Origin: Protonemura montana
Taxonomy: Eukaryota; Arthropoda; Insecta; Plecoptera; Nemouridae
NCBI GenBank assembly: GCA_947568835.1
Contig: OX387606.1
Coordinates: 23,859,111-23,923,110, forward strand
Direction of reading: 5' to 3'
DNA length: 64,000 nucleotides
Within the stretch, counting starts at the first letter, position 1; every line of letters begins with the position of its first letter. Both the position numbers and the translations under genes were made by a program. Under the pieces are notes generated by a model. It worked only from the letters and a program-made list of their open reading frames with translations, did no database searches and was not told where the DNA came from. Shown piece after piece: positions 41,619 to 55,700 of this stretch.

Positions 41619-44600
41619 ATGGAAAATGTAAATAGGGCACTGATTATAAATGACAACTATGTAGATGACAACTTTGAATCTAATGACACACTTTTATCAA
41701 CAACCCCATCCTCAAGCTTATCAGGAGATGATACGTCAGATGGAAAAACTTACGTCCCACCCAGCTTGATAAATGCCGAGAACTACTTTAATATCAGCGA
41801 GGTACGATACTCTTGTATATAATAAATATTCTAGCCAATGCTCCAAACCATTTCTAACACATTTCTATTTTTCAGGAAGGTGCAGCTTTCTCATCAATTG
41901 AGGACCTGGAGCGAGCTGTGCAGCAATGCAAGGAAATGGTTGTGGAGAGCGCAGAATGCTCCGAAGAACGCAAATGGCTCGTGCGAAGGCTAATAGAGCT
42001 GCGTTTCCGGCTTCAAGAGTCGCTAGATGCCATAGGAATAAACGAATCCAATGAACACATGACCAAGGTTGTGGTGGGTCATCACTTTGTTTTGCAGAGT
42101 CAATCATCAGTAACAACAAAATTGAATTGTGACAATTGCTCTGGAATAATTTGGAGCGTTCTTCATTCATGGTATAAATGCACAGGTAAATCACTGACAC
42201 TTTTTGTTACTGAAATTTGCATGCTAGATATTTTAAAATGGTTTTGGTGATTGGAGCAAGGCTACCTTTATCTCTGCTACCATCTTTTTCTATGCTAACA
42301 TCCATTGCCTGCTGGTTAGGCAGGCTCTGCAGCTCTGATGTAAAAAACACCACAGAAAACCAAAATCCTGCAAAACTAGCGATGCTAACAAGTCTTGCAG
42401 GTTCATTTAATGTTAACATAAATATTAAAAGTGGGCGAGGTATAGCATTAAATTTATAAAACCAATATTCCAAAAACTTTAGTGTACTGTTAATATGCTG
42501 CAGGTCAATTGTGGGTACATTTGTACGGGTACCTTCTACCTACCTATTTTGTCTTGGATGTTGTATAGTATAAGCGTTGAGTGTAGGTTCTAGGTAGAGT
42601 TTCAACGTCAATGTTACAGTCTCTGCGTGAAAAATGACTACCTTACCGACAAAAATGCAGAGTACCGGAAGTTCACGTTAAGTGGAGCCACTGTCGTATG
42701 AATTTTAATTTCGATATTTCTCGTAGGTTAACTCACTTTTGAAACTTTTCATGCTCAAAAAATCTTCATCAATGTTTACCTCAACGATCGATATACACGT
42801 AACAATATTAAGAAGCGAGTAAATACGATAAATATCTAAATTAAATTTCATACGACAGTGGCTCCACTTAACGTGAACTTCCGGTACTCTGCATTTTTGT
42901 CGGTAAGGTAGTCATTTTTCACGCAGAGACTGTAACATTGACGTTGAAACTCTACCTATAACCTACACTCAACGGTATAAGTAAATAATAAAATTATGTT
43001 TCACTTTCAGACTGCCATTACAACTGCCACATAAAATGTCTCCAGAAAGTGTGTCGACTATGTGCACATCTTCGAGTTTCCGAGAATCCTTCGTTCATCC
43101 TCGACATCTGTCCCGAAATTGGATTGTCTGGTCAGGCTTACAGGTGTGCTGAATGCAAAGTTCAGATCACTTTCAGTGAGTCAATATTACATGGTTTCTT
43201 CTCTAGGAATTAAGATGTTTTTGAGGAGTAAAATCACTTCTGTTTTGGTTTAATTTCAAGTCTCTTCCTTAGCTATCGCTAAAGGATTGTCGTGTTTTGG
43301 ACATCCCTTCTCATCAGGTAACTGCTTTTACTCTTCAACTTTCGGTGTGAAACGGCTAGGGGACTTGGCGTATGACTCCAAAAATATTTGTTAGTTTTGA
43401 CAATGATATAAGTGATTGAAGATTTAATTTCCACATACACTTATAAAGTAATTTGACTGATTTAACTGCCATTGAGTGACTCTTGAAACTAATCTATGAA
43501 TTACATTTTTGGTAAATTCCTACATTTTGACAAATTTCTGACAAAAAAGAGCCAATTCTATGATATTCAACCTCTTTTAGGGACTTTTAAGACTCTTCTA
43601 CAGTTCTTTCATCAATTAAAACTAATTTTTAGAACTTTGATAGCACTTTATCAACTCAGACTGACATATTTCGTATTGACACGCTGATTTCGGTGGGCTA
43701 GATCGTAGCTGGAGTGAGCCTCGTCGCTGCGACTACGACGGCCTGTACTACTGCCAAGCGTGCCACTGGAGCGATACCGCGGTGATTCCTGCACGCGTCG
43801 TACTCAACTGGGACTTCGAGGAGCGACCGATTTCACGCAGTTCTCTCCAAGTCATCACGCTGATGACTCGACATCCTTCCATCCGACTGCACCAGCTCAA
43901 CCCTCAGCTGTTTGTACTCGTTGAAGAGCTGGGGGTCATTAGGGTAGGCTACGCACGCATAGCTCAATGTAATTTACATATTTAAAACGATATGGAAGCC
44001 TTTTTGATGGAGTCCAATGTCAAATTTGAGTTATTCGAGTTTGACAGGTTGTGACGTGGTATAGCGTCACTAGAATCAAAGTGACTGTGAGTATTCACAG
44101 CCTCTTGGCTCTACTCCTTGGAGAACTGTCATTCTCATCAAATACACTAAAATCATCTCAAAAAGCCAGTGTCCTAGTAGGAGATCGGAGTTCGTGTCCC
44201 CGTTTGGGCATCAATTTTAAGACGGTTATAGTGTTGATAATAATAAGAAATGGAAGCATATTTATCATCTTAACTAGATGCCTTTTTAATTGGTTTTCAA
44301 TTTTTTTTCAATTTTCTTTTGAATTGTGCGGTCTGAAAGTTAGAATAATGCATCTGCACTATTTCCAAATCACTAAGCCTGGTTCTACCCTTCAGAAAAT
44401 ACGAGAAGATCTGCTTGTGATGAAGAAATATCTGGTATCGTGCAAAGAAGCCGTTGAGAAGAGGCTCCTGTGGCAGCTAAAGGAACGGCAACACATGATT
44501 GAGTCCGCAGATACGTACAGCCTCCAAGATTTGGTGGACGTCAACAATGGGCAGCTACTGGTTTACCTGGAGGCGGTGCAGACAGAGTTCATAAAGCACA

Positions 44601-46196
44601 TCAAGACTGAGTGCAAGGTGAGCGTTGGTTTGATGCTAGCATACCAAGAGTTTCGTTTATTTTAAATAGTAAATAAAAACATAACAAAATTATCTGTTAT
44701 ATTATGATAGTTTTTAGACTCGTGTCTACTTGATGTAAACTTAGCACTAGTTTTAACAAAAACTATTTCAACTGGGTTTTGAATGCTAAGTGAAGAACAA
44801 CTGAATTTCCCAACGTTTTGTAACTTGTACCTGTTACTTTATCAAGGGTAAGAGCAGTCCTGACAATTTTCCAATAACAAAAGAATAACGTTTTTTCCAT
44901 ACACATAATTGGTTAGTTAGTAAAAAATGCCAATTTGTTCAGGATTTCATTTCAGAAAATACAATATACGTTTTTCAGTTATTTTTTTTTATTTTTTATT
45001 TATTTATTTGGCTAGCTGACAGGTAGTAATTCTAGGAGTCTTAATTTAACGTAATTAAGATATAGATGATGTAATACAAAGTATTACCATGATTATTTTA
45101 TTTAGATGCATTTAGGAAGCTTGAACTTGGTAATTGTTATAATATTTTGTGGTTCTTTTGTTATCAGAAAATTGTCAGGACTGCTCTTACACTTGATAAA
45201 GTAACAGGTACAAGTTACGAAACGTTGGGAAATTTAGTTGTTCTTCACTTAGCATTTACAACCCAGTTCAAATAGTAGATTTTTTTTTAATTTTGTTATA
45301 TTGCTGTTTATTGTTGTTTGTCATGGTGGTAATTGATCTCATGCTGAAGACCAATGAGCGTATAAGAACGTTTTAAAAATGATAAAACCTGATTTTCCTA
45401 ACATTGATGATATTAACATTTGTTTAAATGAATATTTGTGATAATTCTGAGTTATTCACTCACACCATAACATCATTGAGTGTAAAGAGCGTTTAGAGTG
45501 TTTAGAGTGTAAGTTGATTTGGGTTGCAAGATGACAACTTAAGTAGATATTTGGGAAGTATTGAGTTCTGCAAGTTATTTCAGTTCCATAAAAGCCAGTG
45601 ATCTGTCAATGCAAAAATGCATCTTTTATAAATAAAGCTCGGCAGAAAAAGCAAAACTGTCGCCAGATAAAACTGACTGAACTGTTGCCATAACAGAAAT
45701 CACAAACTTTTAACAAGTACCGGCAGCCAAAAAACTTACCCAAAGGCGAAAATATTGTTCCTCGACCTAAATCGACTCAGAATTTCACATACAATCTAAA
45801 TGTACCAAATATAATTCAGTTCAAGCTGTATTGACAGGACAGTAATGTAGCTCAGTTTCATTTATTTCCATTCATTGTGTGCCAGTATTACTCTGAATGT
45901 CAATTGTCTACCAAGTCAATCTGATGCAAACGGTCATGGAATTCATATTAGATATTTTTTTGCAGCTATGTTTTGGTCATGGCTATGTCTGTGAGCTATG
46001 CAAAGACGAGGAAAATGACGTCATCTTTCCGTTCGACTCATCGGCGATCAGCTGTCAAAACTGCACGGCCGTTTTTCACAAAACGTGTTGGGCCAGAAAA
46101 AACCAGTCGTGCCCAAAGTGTGCAAGAATAAAGGAGCGAGTGGAAAACACAACCAAAGGGAGCTCTGTTGATGACACACAGCCTACTTCACTGTAG
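41619..46196 (+). CDS. DEF8: DEF8 homologue (differentially expressed in FDCP 8)
   Basis: Cysteine-rich protein related to the Rubicon/PLEKHM1 C-terminal domain; mammalian DEF8 works with PLEKHM1 in lysosome positioning. Exons: 41619-41801, 41876-42185, 43011-43175, 43702-43943, 44396-44617, 45966-46196. This gives 450 residues, close to human DEF8 (451). Zinc-binding pairs: CDNCSG with WYKCTG, DCHYNCHIKCL, YRCAECK, RRCDYDGLYYCQACHW, then YVCELCKDE, CQNCTAVFH, KTCW and CPKCAR. Between them lie VIPARVVLNWDFE and LFVLVEELGVIR, as in the human protein. A 45-base segment at 43273-43317 could be an extra cassette exon. An upstream GTG-led extension was ignored. AATAAA at 46277-46282. Confidence 0.95.
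42575..42974. mobile_element. Foldback MITE, copy 5 (intact ends)
   Basis: DEF8 intron 2. Ends CGTTGAG and CTCAACG are flanked by an exact 7-bp repeat GTATAAG (42568-42574 and 42975-42981). Confidence 0.9.
43273..43317 (+). other. Candidate 45-base cassette exon of DEF8
   Basis: It is bounded by CCTTAG and GTAACT. Both neighbouring introns are phase 1, so including it would insert 15 codons (reading TIAKGLSCFGHPFSSG across the junctions) without a shift. Leaving it out gives exactly the human spacing of 15 residues between CAEC and CDY, so the canonical transcript probably lacks it. Confidence 0.35.
44010..44250 (+). mobile_element. tRNA-cassette element, core shortened
   Basis: DEF8 intron 5, direct orientation. 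Leader, left arm and right arm are kept, but the core has lost its A-box half. The B-box half GGAGTTCGTGTCC remains. Confidence 0.75.
44706..45275. repeat. Hammerhead-like repeat, subtype B, inverted pair
   Basis: DEF8 intron 6. A minus copy (44706-44895) and a plus copy (45125-45275) flank about 230 bases of AT-rich sequence. The subtype B core at 45188-45227 reads TTGATAA, GTAAC, loop AGGTACAA, GTTAC, GAAACGTT. It differs from the consensus at the conserved G of the first box. Confidence 0.65.
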
Positions 46197-46499
46197 ACAA
46201 AGATTTTTACTTGTTTGAGAGTTATTTTATGTTATTTAAGCAAACATTATTTGTTAATTTATTTACTTCTTTGTTGAATAAACATGTTGGATTTGCAGCA
46301 CCTGACGTTTGAAACATTCCCGGTAGTTAGCTATGGATTTGGCCGAAGGATTTGGCGGTCTGGTAGGGAGGAAAACTTCTTGGGATAGAGAGGGGGATTG
46401 TATCTTGGAGGGGGCACGAGCTAGGTTGACGTGGAGCGCGAATGCTTTGCCGTGCAAACAAAAAGAAGCATTTGAAATGCTTCGACATTACGCAATAAT

Positions 46500-46770
46500 A
46501 TGTATCGAATGATCGCTCTCGTCAACTTCATAACGGGAGGATCGTAGTCAGTATCGCATTAAAGCGAAAATTTGCTTCAATTCTACTGTCTACGAAGCGC
46601 CGAGGAAGAGGGAGCGTCGCCAACTAAATGCTCATTATTTCCAGCGACGCGAACATACAACGCCATTACCCCCCTCATCTGTTATTTACTCGCTGAAGGG
46701 CAATGCACCATGGGACGGTTTTGTTCTGTGAGCATGCGCAATTCAGTTCTCAGTTGGATCTCGTCAGAAA
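46500..46770 (+). promoter_or_regulatory. TAF4 promoter region
   Basis: GAGCATGCGCAA at about 46730-46741 is an NRF-1-type site, followed by TTCAGTT strings that fit arthropod initiators, 20-35 bases before the ATG. No TATA box. The spacer 46197-46500 holds the DEF8 3' end and nothing else recognised. Confidence 0.5.
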
Positions 46771-49700
46771 ATGGCGTCAGCTAAGTTTCTCGAGGAGGCT
46801 CTCAGTACAGACGTCGATGAATCGGCAGTGAATGCGATTGTGGGCTCGTTGGAGAATCAACTCGTCACGTCAACACCAGCCGTCGCAAATCAACAAAGTT
46901 CACCTTCCACAGTTACTTTAAATCACTCCAACAGTGCAATAGCTAATGGGGGCAATCTCTCTACACTTAAACATGGTGTTACTAACGGTGGCTCGGGCTC
47001 CATCAACAATAATATTATTCTAAACGCTGATGCGAATAAGACGATAATAGCGAGCACATTTCCAGGCTCTGGTGGTATTCATTCTAACATTGTACATACG
47101 GTAGCAGCACCCTTACAAGGCGCAGGCCCTGCAAGTGGATATGTCAATCAAACAGCTACCACAAATACTGTAAGCCAGCCAAATTATACACAGTTAACCA
47201 AAGCTCAGGAAGCTGTCAAGTTAGTTTATCCTGCTGGGAGTCAACAATTAAATTCTTCTGGTGTAACAAATTTTAATAATAGTAGGGTAGCCACTTTTCA
47301 AACGAGTTCATTACCCAATGGAAACTTGGGACTCGTTCCAATCACGTCGCAGAACGTTTTAAACGCAGTGACGACAAGTTCGACAGGAATAGTGAATCAT
47401 AATAAACAACTTGGTAATCTAGTTGCGGTGGATCCAAGCAAACAGACGTTGGTGATTAAGACAAGTGGAAACCAGCCTTTGGTGTCCATACCAATGACGA
47501 TCAATACGACAATGACTCATGTCAATACGACAGCTACAAGCGGCATGCAGAGCGTGATGACTCTGGCGAAGCCTATCTCACACGCGGGTAGTCCGGGCAT
47601 GCTTCCGGCAAACGTACAAATTGTGAATGTGAACACTGTTCGACCGCAGGGAACGAACATTGTGCCCAAGACTGTTTCACCGAGGGTCGTGATAGGCTCA
47701 CCTGGAATGGTGGGGGCACGGCCAGGCGCTCCGGGGGTGAGATAAGCAAATTCATGCTACTTGAAAGAAACGAATATATACTCTGACACCCATCTGACAG
47801 TTTTGAGCAGAGAGCTACGCTGAGGGTTACTTCCTACTATTCAACCTGCTTTGTTTTATTTATAATACCCTCGACTGCAGGTACCCTCATTTGCTAAATT
47901 ACTAAACCTCTTCTGTGAATTTTGGAACTGCTCTTCTGTCATAATTTTTTAATTTTTGACAGGCAATTAAAAGTTTATTGTTTTGACAGGTAGAGTAAAA
48001 TGTGACAATCTAATAGTTTTACTTTTGACAGCTTTTAAAATAATATTATGGTTAGGGCTACAGGTAACGTGTCTATGAGTATTGCCAATTTCCAATACCT
48101 GAAGTATTATTTGCCTTATCAACAATTTAGGAAATTAAATGAAGTATTTGAACTTTTGCAACTTAAGATTGGATTAAAAAAGCCTTTCAGCTCACTTACC
48201 ACTTGGTACCTTGATCATTCCTGTGAAAAACTAGAGGAATGTGATCCTCTGGCCCTAGATTTTGTTTTCAATTGTATTCTTTTGAATTCAGATTCGATGC
48301 ATGTTTTAACTTTTGACATAACAAAACTTCAAATAATTTCAAACCAACGAATGCTTATGCTGACATCCAAGCCCCTTGGTGTTCTGTGTTTGATTTGAGC
48401 CTGTTTCTTGTGCAGCAAATCACGCTGCAGACGCTGCAGGGCTTGCAAGCGGGCACTCAGGGCCACCTGCTGCTCAAGACAGAGAACGGGCAGTACCAGC
48501 TGCTACGGGTGGGCCCGTCACCCACCACTCAGCCCGGCATGGTGCAAAACAACGCGGCCGGAGGGACCAACTCATTCCGTCTTCAAACCATCCCAGCCGT
48601 GAGTTCTGTGCTGTTAATTCAATCAACTGGCTTGCTTCAGTCGTGTTGGCAGCTTTTTTTTTATCCATTGCCAGGCACATTTCGGTTTTTAAGACATATT
48701 AAGGTTATTTGCGTGTTGATTTTGATATTCCACTTGTAGATTATGCTTTTTTTTTTAAAGAGAATTTTGATAAAGCTTCTAGAAAATGTAACACACAATG
48801 CAAAACCAATTTTTTATCAGCCATTATGCCATAACGCAAGACTGAAAAATGTTAAATTGACAGCGATTTTTAATTAAGTACCCTAATAATACATTAATTA
48901 ATGGCATAAAAGTGTGTTTCTTAGCTCAAAACCAAAAAAAAATGTTTAGAAATCCTTGAAAATGACCAGAAGGAAAACCAATAGAAACATGGCCCTACCT
49001 AATCTTTGCAAAGGATTCGGAAAGCATTGATTTGTTGTGCGACCCGGCTTGCCGGTCGCTGGTAGTCCCTCGTTATGAACGCTCGCTGATTGCCTCTGCG
49101 TTCAGCATTCTGCGGTGACCGTTGCGACAACGACGTCCGTGCAGACGGTGATCCAATCCCAGCCCCCGGCGCTCACCACGCAAAACACAACGGCCGTACA
49201 GGTGAGACCACTTGTTGCTGAAACTGCTTCATTTATTATTATTTGTGGTGTTTAACGACGCACTGTTTTGACAACTGGCCATGGGGCACTGGTCTAATGG
49301 CGTCGGTGAATGAGTGGATGATGATGAACTTAACTTAGCCTAGAAGGGAGGAGGGGAAACCCGGTGTCGGCACGTAGCCTACTCCTGTCGAAGACCAAGG
49401 GGACCACCGGCTTAATGTCCCTTCCGAAGGACGGTACAACGCGAACAACAGGATTCCTCCACAAATCCATGCTGTCGAGAGGTTGATAAGCAAGGCGAGT
49501 GAAGTTGCTGTACTAACTTTCATCCCTCCAACCTCTCTCCCGAACAGAACTGGTCATGTGTATGATAGTCACCCATCCATTACCTGACTCAGTGCAGTGT
49601 TGCTTAACTTCGGTGATCTAACGAGAACCGGTGTTTCCAACACGCCAAACTGCTTCCTTTCCCAACGCCGTCGAGTGTGCAAGTAAATATGTCGATACAT

Positions 49701-52700
49701 CAACGGTTGTTTTTAGACTCATGTCTACTTGATGTAAACTTAGCACTAGTTTTAACAAAAACTATTTCAACTGGGTAACACATAAATGGTTAGTTAGTAA
49801 AAACGCCTATTTGTTCCGGATTTTATTTCAGAAAATACAAAATACGTTAGTTTTTGCGTTACCGATTCCGATTATTTTATGCCAAGTGACCCCGAATGCG
49901 AAGTGAAGAACGACTAAATTTCCCGACGTTTCGTAACTTGTACCTGTTACTTTGTCAAGGGTAAGAGTGGTCTTGACAATTTTCTGATAACAAAAGAACC
50001 ATGCAAAGTTTTAACAATTACCAAGTTCAAGCTTCCCAAACGCTTCTAAATAAAATAATCAGGGTCAATAATTAAAAAACTAACCTATATAACCGCTATA
50101 TAGCTCTGGTTTCTCCCATTTGAAACTGAATTGTGCTAAATTAGTGCCTCAACGGTGATGGTGAGAATGAGTTTCAATCCATTAAAAAAAAAACCAGTGA
50201 CATTTATTTATTCCCTTGCATTTATTTCCCTTGCATTGCACATTTCTTCAATTCATTTCAATCTTTACTCGTTCTGTTTAAAAAAGAGTATTTTCCTGTG
50301 TCTTTCTTAATACTCTTTATCACTACATTATCTTCATGCTTGTCTTCGACACCCAAACTTGTTTCCATCCATTTCTATCTTTTCCCTCAACTCTTTCCAT
50401 CCACTGCTTCCTGTCATTGTTCTAACGAAATTGCACAATCTGTCAATTTAATGTTCAATGTCAATAATGTAGCAAGCCGTTCAGCGGCACAACCAATAAA
50501 TTGCACGAGCGTCGCATAATCCTCGGCTTCTTGTCGTTTCCTCAGCGCCATACGGTGGACACGACGAAGGAGAAGTGCCGCAAGTTCCTCGCCAACCTCT
50601 TGGAGCTGTCCAGTCGGGAGCCGAAGACGGTGGAACGTAACGTTCGTACGCTCATTCAGGAGCTCATCGACACCAAAGTGGAGCCCGAGGAATTCTGCGA
50701 TCGACTCGAGCGTCTGCTCAACGCCTCACCGCAACCTTGCCTTATTGGCTTTCTCAAGGTACGGCACGACCGAGCCATGCAGAACCTGTGGAACAAACGG
50801 GCGGAGAAATCAAACAACGCCGATAAATCCTATTAGGATGACATCTTATTTGAATTGCAAACGCTTGCAATGCGCGGGATATTTTATTATTAACAACACT
50901 ATAACCGTCTCAAAAATTGATGCCCCGATCTCGAGTCCTAGATCGATTTAGGAGATCGGGGTTCGAGTCCCTGTTTGGGCATCAATTTTTGAGACGGTTA
51001 TAGTGTTGTTAATAATAAAATGCCGTTAAATCCTATTTACACTTACATATTTATTTATTTGTTTATTATTAGCTTTGGTATCACAATAATTACTAGGGGT
51101 GTGCGAATAGTGGTTTTTGAGTTCGAATCGAATATCGAATCGAATTATTGTCAACAGTTTCAAACCGAATCGAATTTCGAATAATTATTTACAAAAACGT
51201 CGAATATCGAATCGAATGTCGAAGTATTTCATTTGATCGAAGTATTTTCGAATTGCTACTTTTATCACTCCATTTCAATTTCAAAACGCAGAATTCTCAA
51301 TTTTTATTGTCACTTTGGTATTTATTAGCAAGTTTAGCATGTTTTAACTTCCAGTTTAACAGCATTCTGTAAGGTACATACTTATAGGTCCAGTCTCTTT
51401 CCTTTATGTACTACTAAAAAGTTTACCCATAAATCTCATGTTTATCAAATCAGGGTGAGTTGTGACAGATAACCATAGCATGATAAACACTTTAAACAGC
51501 ATGATCATAAAATAACAAAAATGAGCTTTTTGTAGTGGTCCCAAATTACACTCCTCTTATTATCATTGATGTTATTGTTATCACCTTGCCTTTCCGTTTC
51601 TGCCTCGCTCATATCAATATTCATGGTAGAAGCCAGAAGGGGTCAAAACTACGTAAATAGAAGATTTAAGTTAGCAAGAACCAGAGTAAAGGCCATTTTG
51701 AATTTCATGTTTGGAATTCAATTTTGTGACGTGTGCTGCTCCCTAGTAGCCATTACATGAACCAACTTCGAAGTTGACCTCGAAGTATTCGAACAGCGAA
51801 TAATTTTCTTTCGAACCGAAGTATTTTCGAATGATTTTAAAACAACTAATCGACGATCGAAGTCGAATAATTCGATTCGATTCGAGCCGAATTATTCGTC
51901 AAGTTCGAAGCTTCGCACACCCCTAATAATTACCCAAGGCTAATTGAATTACAATAGTGTTTATGGAATTTACAATATAATTACATAGAATTTTGTGGTT
52001 AGTTTATAAATTTACAGTATGTCAAGATTCACATTCAAATTTCTACTCCAACTTTAAAAATCAAGTATGGTTGACTTGCAAATTTAAATTGATTGCATCT
52101 TATCGACTTATTGTGAGGCATTGGATGAGCGACCGTTTAGTGTTGGAAACACTGGTTCTCGTGAGATCTCTGAAGTTAAGCAACAGTGGACCGGGTCAGG
52201 TATTGGATGGGTGGCCACCGAACGGTTGGGCGTGCTGGATACACAACAGTCATAGTTTGGAATGGATCTTTTAAAAGGATCACAATATTTTTTTTAGTTC
52301 TCTCGCGATCTTTTTTGTATTTCACGATCTTTTTATTCGATCCCAATCGGATTTTCCACTACCCTTTCAAAAAAATTGTTTTTCAACATGCAAGGCATTT
52401 TTGTTCGTGTTAAGTGTTCATAGGCTGTAAATTTTCTTCTCATATTCTTGACTTAAGTCATAGTCCTTGTCGCAATGTATACTAATATCACAGATTGACA
52501 TACACAGATATATCACCTTACCCAGCTTTGGCTACGGCACGCTACGGCAAAAAAATACTTGTTACGCGAGCACTGAGGGGCGCTGGCATCGCGATGTATA
52601 GTAGCATCAGTTGAATATTGGGCCACCAGAGTGCAGGGTAATCGGTTTGACCGAGTGGTGGGGCGAGAGTACAGCTTGCTGAACTAAAAAATGGGTACTG

Positions 52701-55700
52701 GATTTGGCGAAGTACTTGTCATTGGAAAAGGGATCGTGTTAGTGTTAAAAATTGAAGAAAATTGAGGATTTAGGTGCAGACGTCGGTACACTGCAGCTGA
52801 ATAAAAAGAAAGGCGAGTCCATTATCATATTTAAACTATATTTTAATCGCAAGCAGGGACATATGTGTGTTTCCTTCTGAAGGCACTGCAAGCTGACAGT
52901 ACCTATTTTGTTTCTATTACAAATGCTTAATGGGTGGGGAAATAAAAATACATTAACAACAATATATTGTTATATTTCAGGTTTCAATTTGAAGAAACTA
53001 GAACAAAAAGTCAGTCTCATCTAAAGAGATCAAATGAAAATACAAAGCAAGTCCCAATACCAGGGGCGCCGACTACGTGTGTGCCCGAGAGCTCGAGCAA
53101 CCCTCGAAAACTCTTTGGATATTCTTAAATCTTTCGATACGAGATTTTTTTCCGTAACTCATCAATAGCTGTCAACATTCCAGGGCTAAAAAGTAAAAGC
53201 CATCCGTATGGCATGAGTTGCCGTACAGTAAGATGGTTCAAAGAATCTTACAAAATCATTCTGAAAAATATATGACAACAGCTATGCTCGCTCATAATAA
53301 TATTGACTACGCGATCGCGAAACTATAAGCTTGGCCAAGGTCAGCGCACCGCATACCCTTTGTAAGGCAGCGCCGACAAAGCAATGCGAATACCCCTATT
53401 TTTGTAGTTTCCACTCTCAGTACATGACCGATCCTTTCGTAACAAGAACGACCAGCAATGATGTCATTAAAGGGGCACAAATCACGTTTTGGTCAGTTTG
53501 CAGTTTCAGATTTACTAATGTCTTAAGGATTTGTAACAGCTGTGAATTGTTTGTTGATTTCCTTTAATAGGGCAGTGTTAAACGCATCCGGGGGAGTAAT
53601 ACGGGACGCGGTGTGCATTTTCCCGTTCCACACATTTTCTACCGTGGCACAAGGGGAGTGTATCACGTGGGTGTCTAGCTATGCGTCTAGATTTGATTTG
53701 GAACAAAACACTACTGAATATCTAAGCCGATTTGCGATAAAAATGTTCCGAGAATCGCTAATACCAGAGCCATTTAACTCACAAAACCATCTTATGCTAA
53801 TAATTGAATTTCGAAATTTTTTAAAGCACCATTACATTCGGCTTCGAAACCTGATTTCAAATCAGTTCAAATTTTTGTTCTAATGTTGAAACTACCCTCT
53901 CTAGCATCAATTTACCGTGATCAACCAGCAAGGTTACTGGGCCACCTGCTCAGTCTCGCCAAACCATCGTAATCGCCTGGCGATATTATTATAAAACCCA
54001 GCAATGCGGGAATTCCAAGAAAATCAACATTGAGATAAGCACCCGCCAAGTCAAAGTACCTATCATTTAATAGATTTTCGAAATTTGAAACAATCCACAT
54101 TACTTTCCGAAATTTTCTATGCGGAAATCTTTTTTGATCGACATCCTAGCCCCAGATTTAGCGATTTGACATAAGTTCTCACCCAACAATTTCAATATGA
54201 CTTGGTCATGATCGTGAATTTATGCAATGAGAGGCTTACAGCGACTTCCAAGCGTGTTTATATAAGCAATATCCACCGAGTCTAACGGGCGGCAATATGG
54301 TATCACAATTCAGTTCAGTAGCAAGCATTTTACTTGCCGAAATAAGCAGCCGACTAGATTTGACCTATCTCGTGTACGATTTATAGCTAAGAAAACTCGT
54401 TCATGACATCGCTCTGAGGTGCATTGTGACAATATTCTTTCTGTACCGAACTGAACTTCTCGGTGCAATAAATTGAACTAATTAACGGTGTAACTAATAA
54501 TGAAAATATACAACAAAGCAGGGAACAAGAAATCACCCTTTATGTACTTAATCCTATTTCTTATTGATTTCTTATTGAACCACGCAGATATTTGATATTT
54601 GATATTTTTATTCAACTTGATATTTTATTGAAACGAATTTGAATTTGATCTAAAAAAAACGATCGCGAACTTCGATCTTCGATCGCGATTGTTTTTTGAC
54701 GACGATCTTGATCTTTTTAAAAGATCGCTTTCAAAACGATCTTCCCCAAATATGGCACCCGAGCATCATTATAATTATTTTCTGGGGTGTTTACATTTTT
54801 CTTCAATGTTGGACTTGCTCGAACTCCGCTGCAGTTATCGCCTGGATACAGTAGGATAGCGGCAGCGCTGAGAGCGAATGTGAGCGAAAGGACTTTAGAC
54901 CGATGACCGAGCAAGCTTGGAACAGATAGTATACTTAAGAGGGAGCGAATGTGAGCGAAAGGACTTTAGACCGATGACCGAGCAAGCTTGGAACAGATAG
55001 TATACTTGAGAGGGAGCGAACGTAGCGCCATCCCGTGTCCAGAGGGCAAACTCTTTTAGCTTGTGGGTGAGGGGATTGGCGCGAATCTTGCGGGGCGAAA
55101 GCTTTCGCGTAGCTCCCAATAGCATAGGAGTGGACAATCTGTGTATGTCTATCTGTGCTAATATTGCATTTCCCAGCACCTATAGGTGCTAAAAAATAAG
55201 TTTTTTTCCAGAGATCACATGATTTTTTTCACATGAACTTGATCTTTTCTTGAAATTAATTTGAATTTGAACTTAGAAGAAAACGATCGCAAACTTCGAT
55301 CTTTTTAAAAGATCGTTTTTTGACGACGAGCTTGATCTTTTTAAAAGATCGATTTCAAATCGATCTTCTTCAAGTTTGACAACAGTAAAGCTTAACTGCA
55401 ATACAAGCAGCGGTTTACAGTCCAATGGGTAGGTCACGGTCTGACAACGATGGGTAGGTCAACGGCCCCATGAACTGGCTATAAACAATCTCCCTTTCGT
55501 GGTCGGGTAAGAGTCGTCCTGCAAGCCACCTCGGCTTCTGATGCCGTGTGTTTTCCTCCAACAGAAAAGCCTGCCGTTGCTCCGACAGTCACTGGTGACC
55601 AAGGAGTTGGTGATCGACGGGATCAGGCCGCCGCCCCACACTGTCGTCTTCTCCCAAGCCAACGCCACCACCGTCGTGCAGGGTATCCAGGTATGTAGCC

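Noticed and set aside
48048-48398. 116-codon reading frame in TAF4 intron 1
   Set aside because: No recognisable motif, and the TAF4 exons on both sides splice in phase without it.
53542-53883. 113-codon reading frame in TAF4 intron 4
   Set aside because: No family match and no splice or start context better than chance; kept only as intron content.
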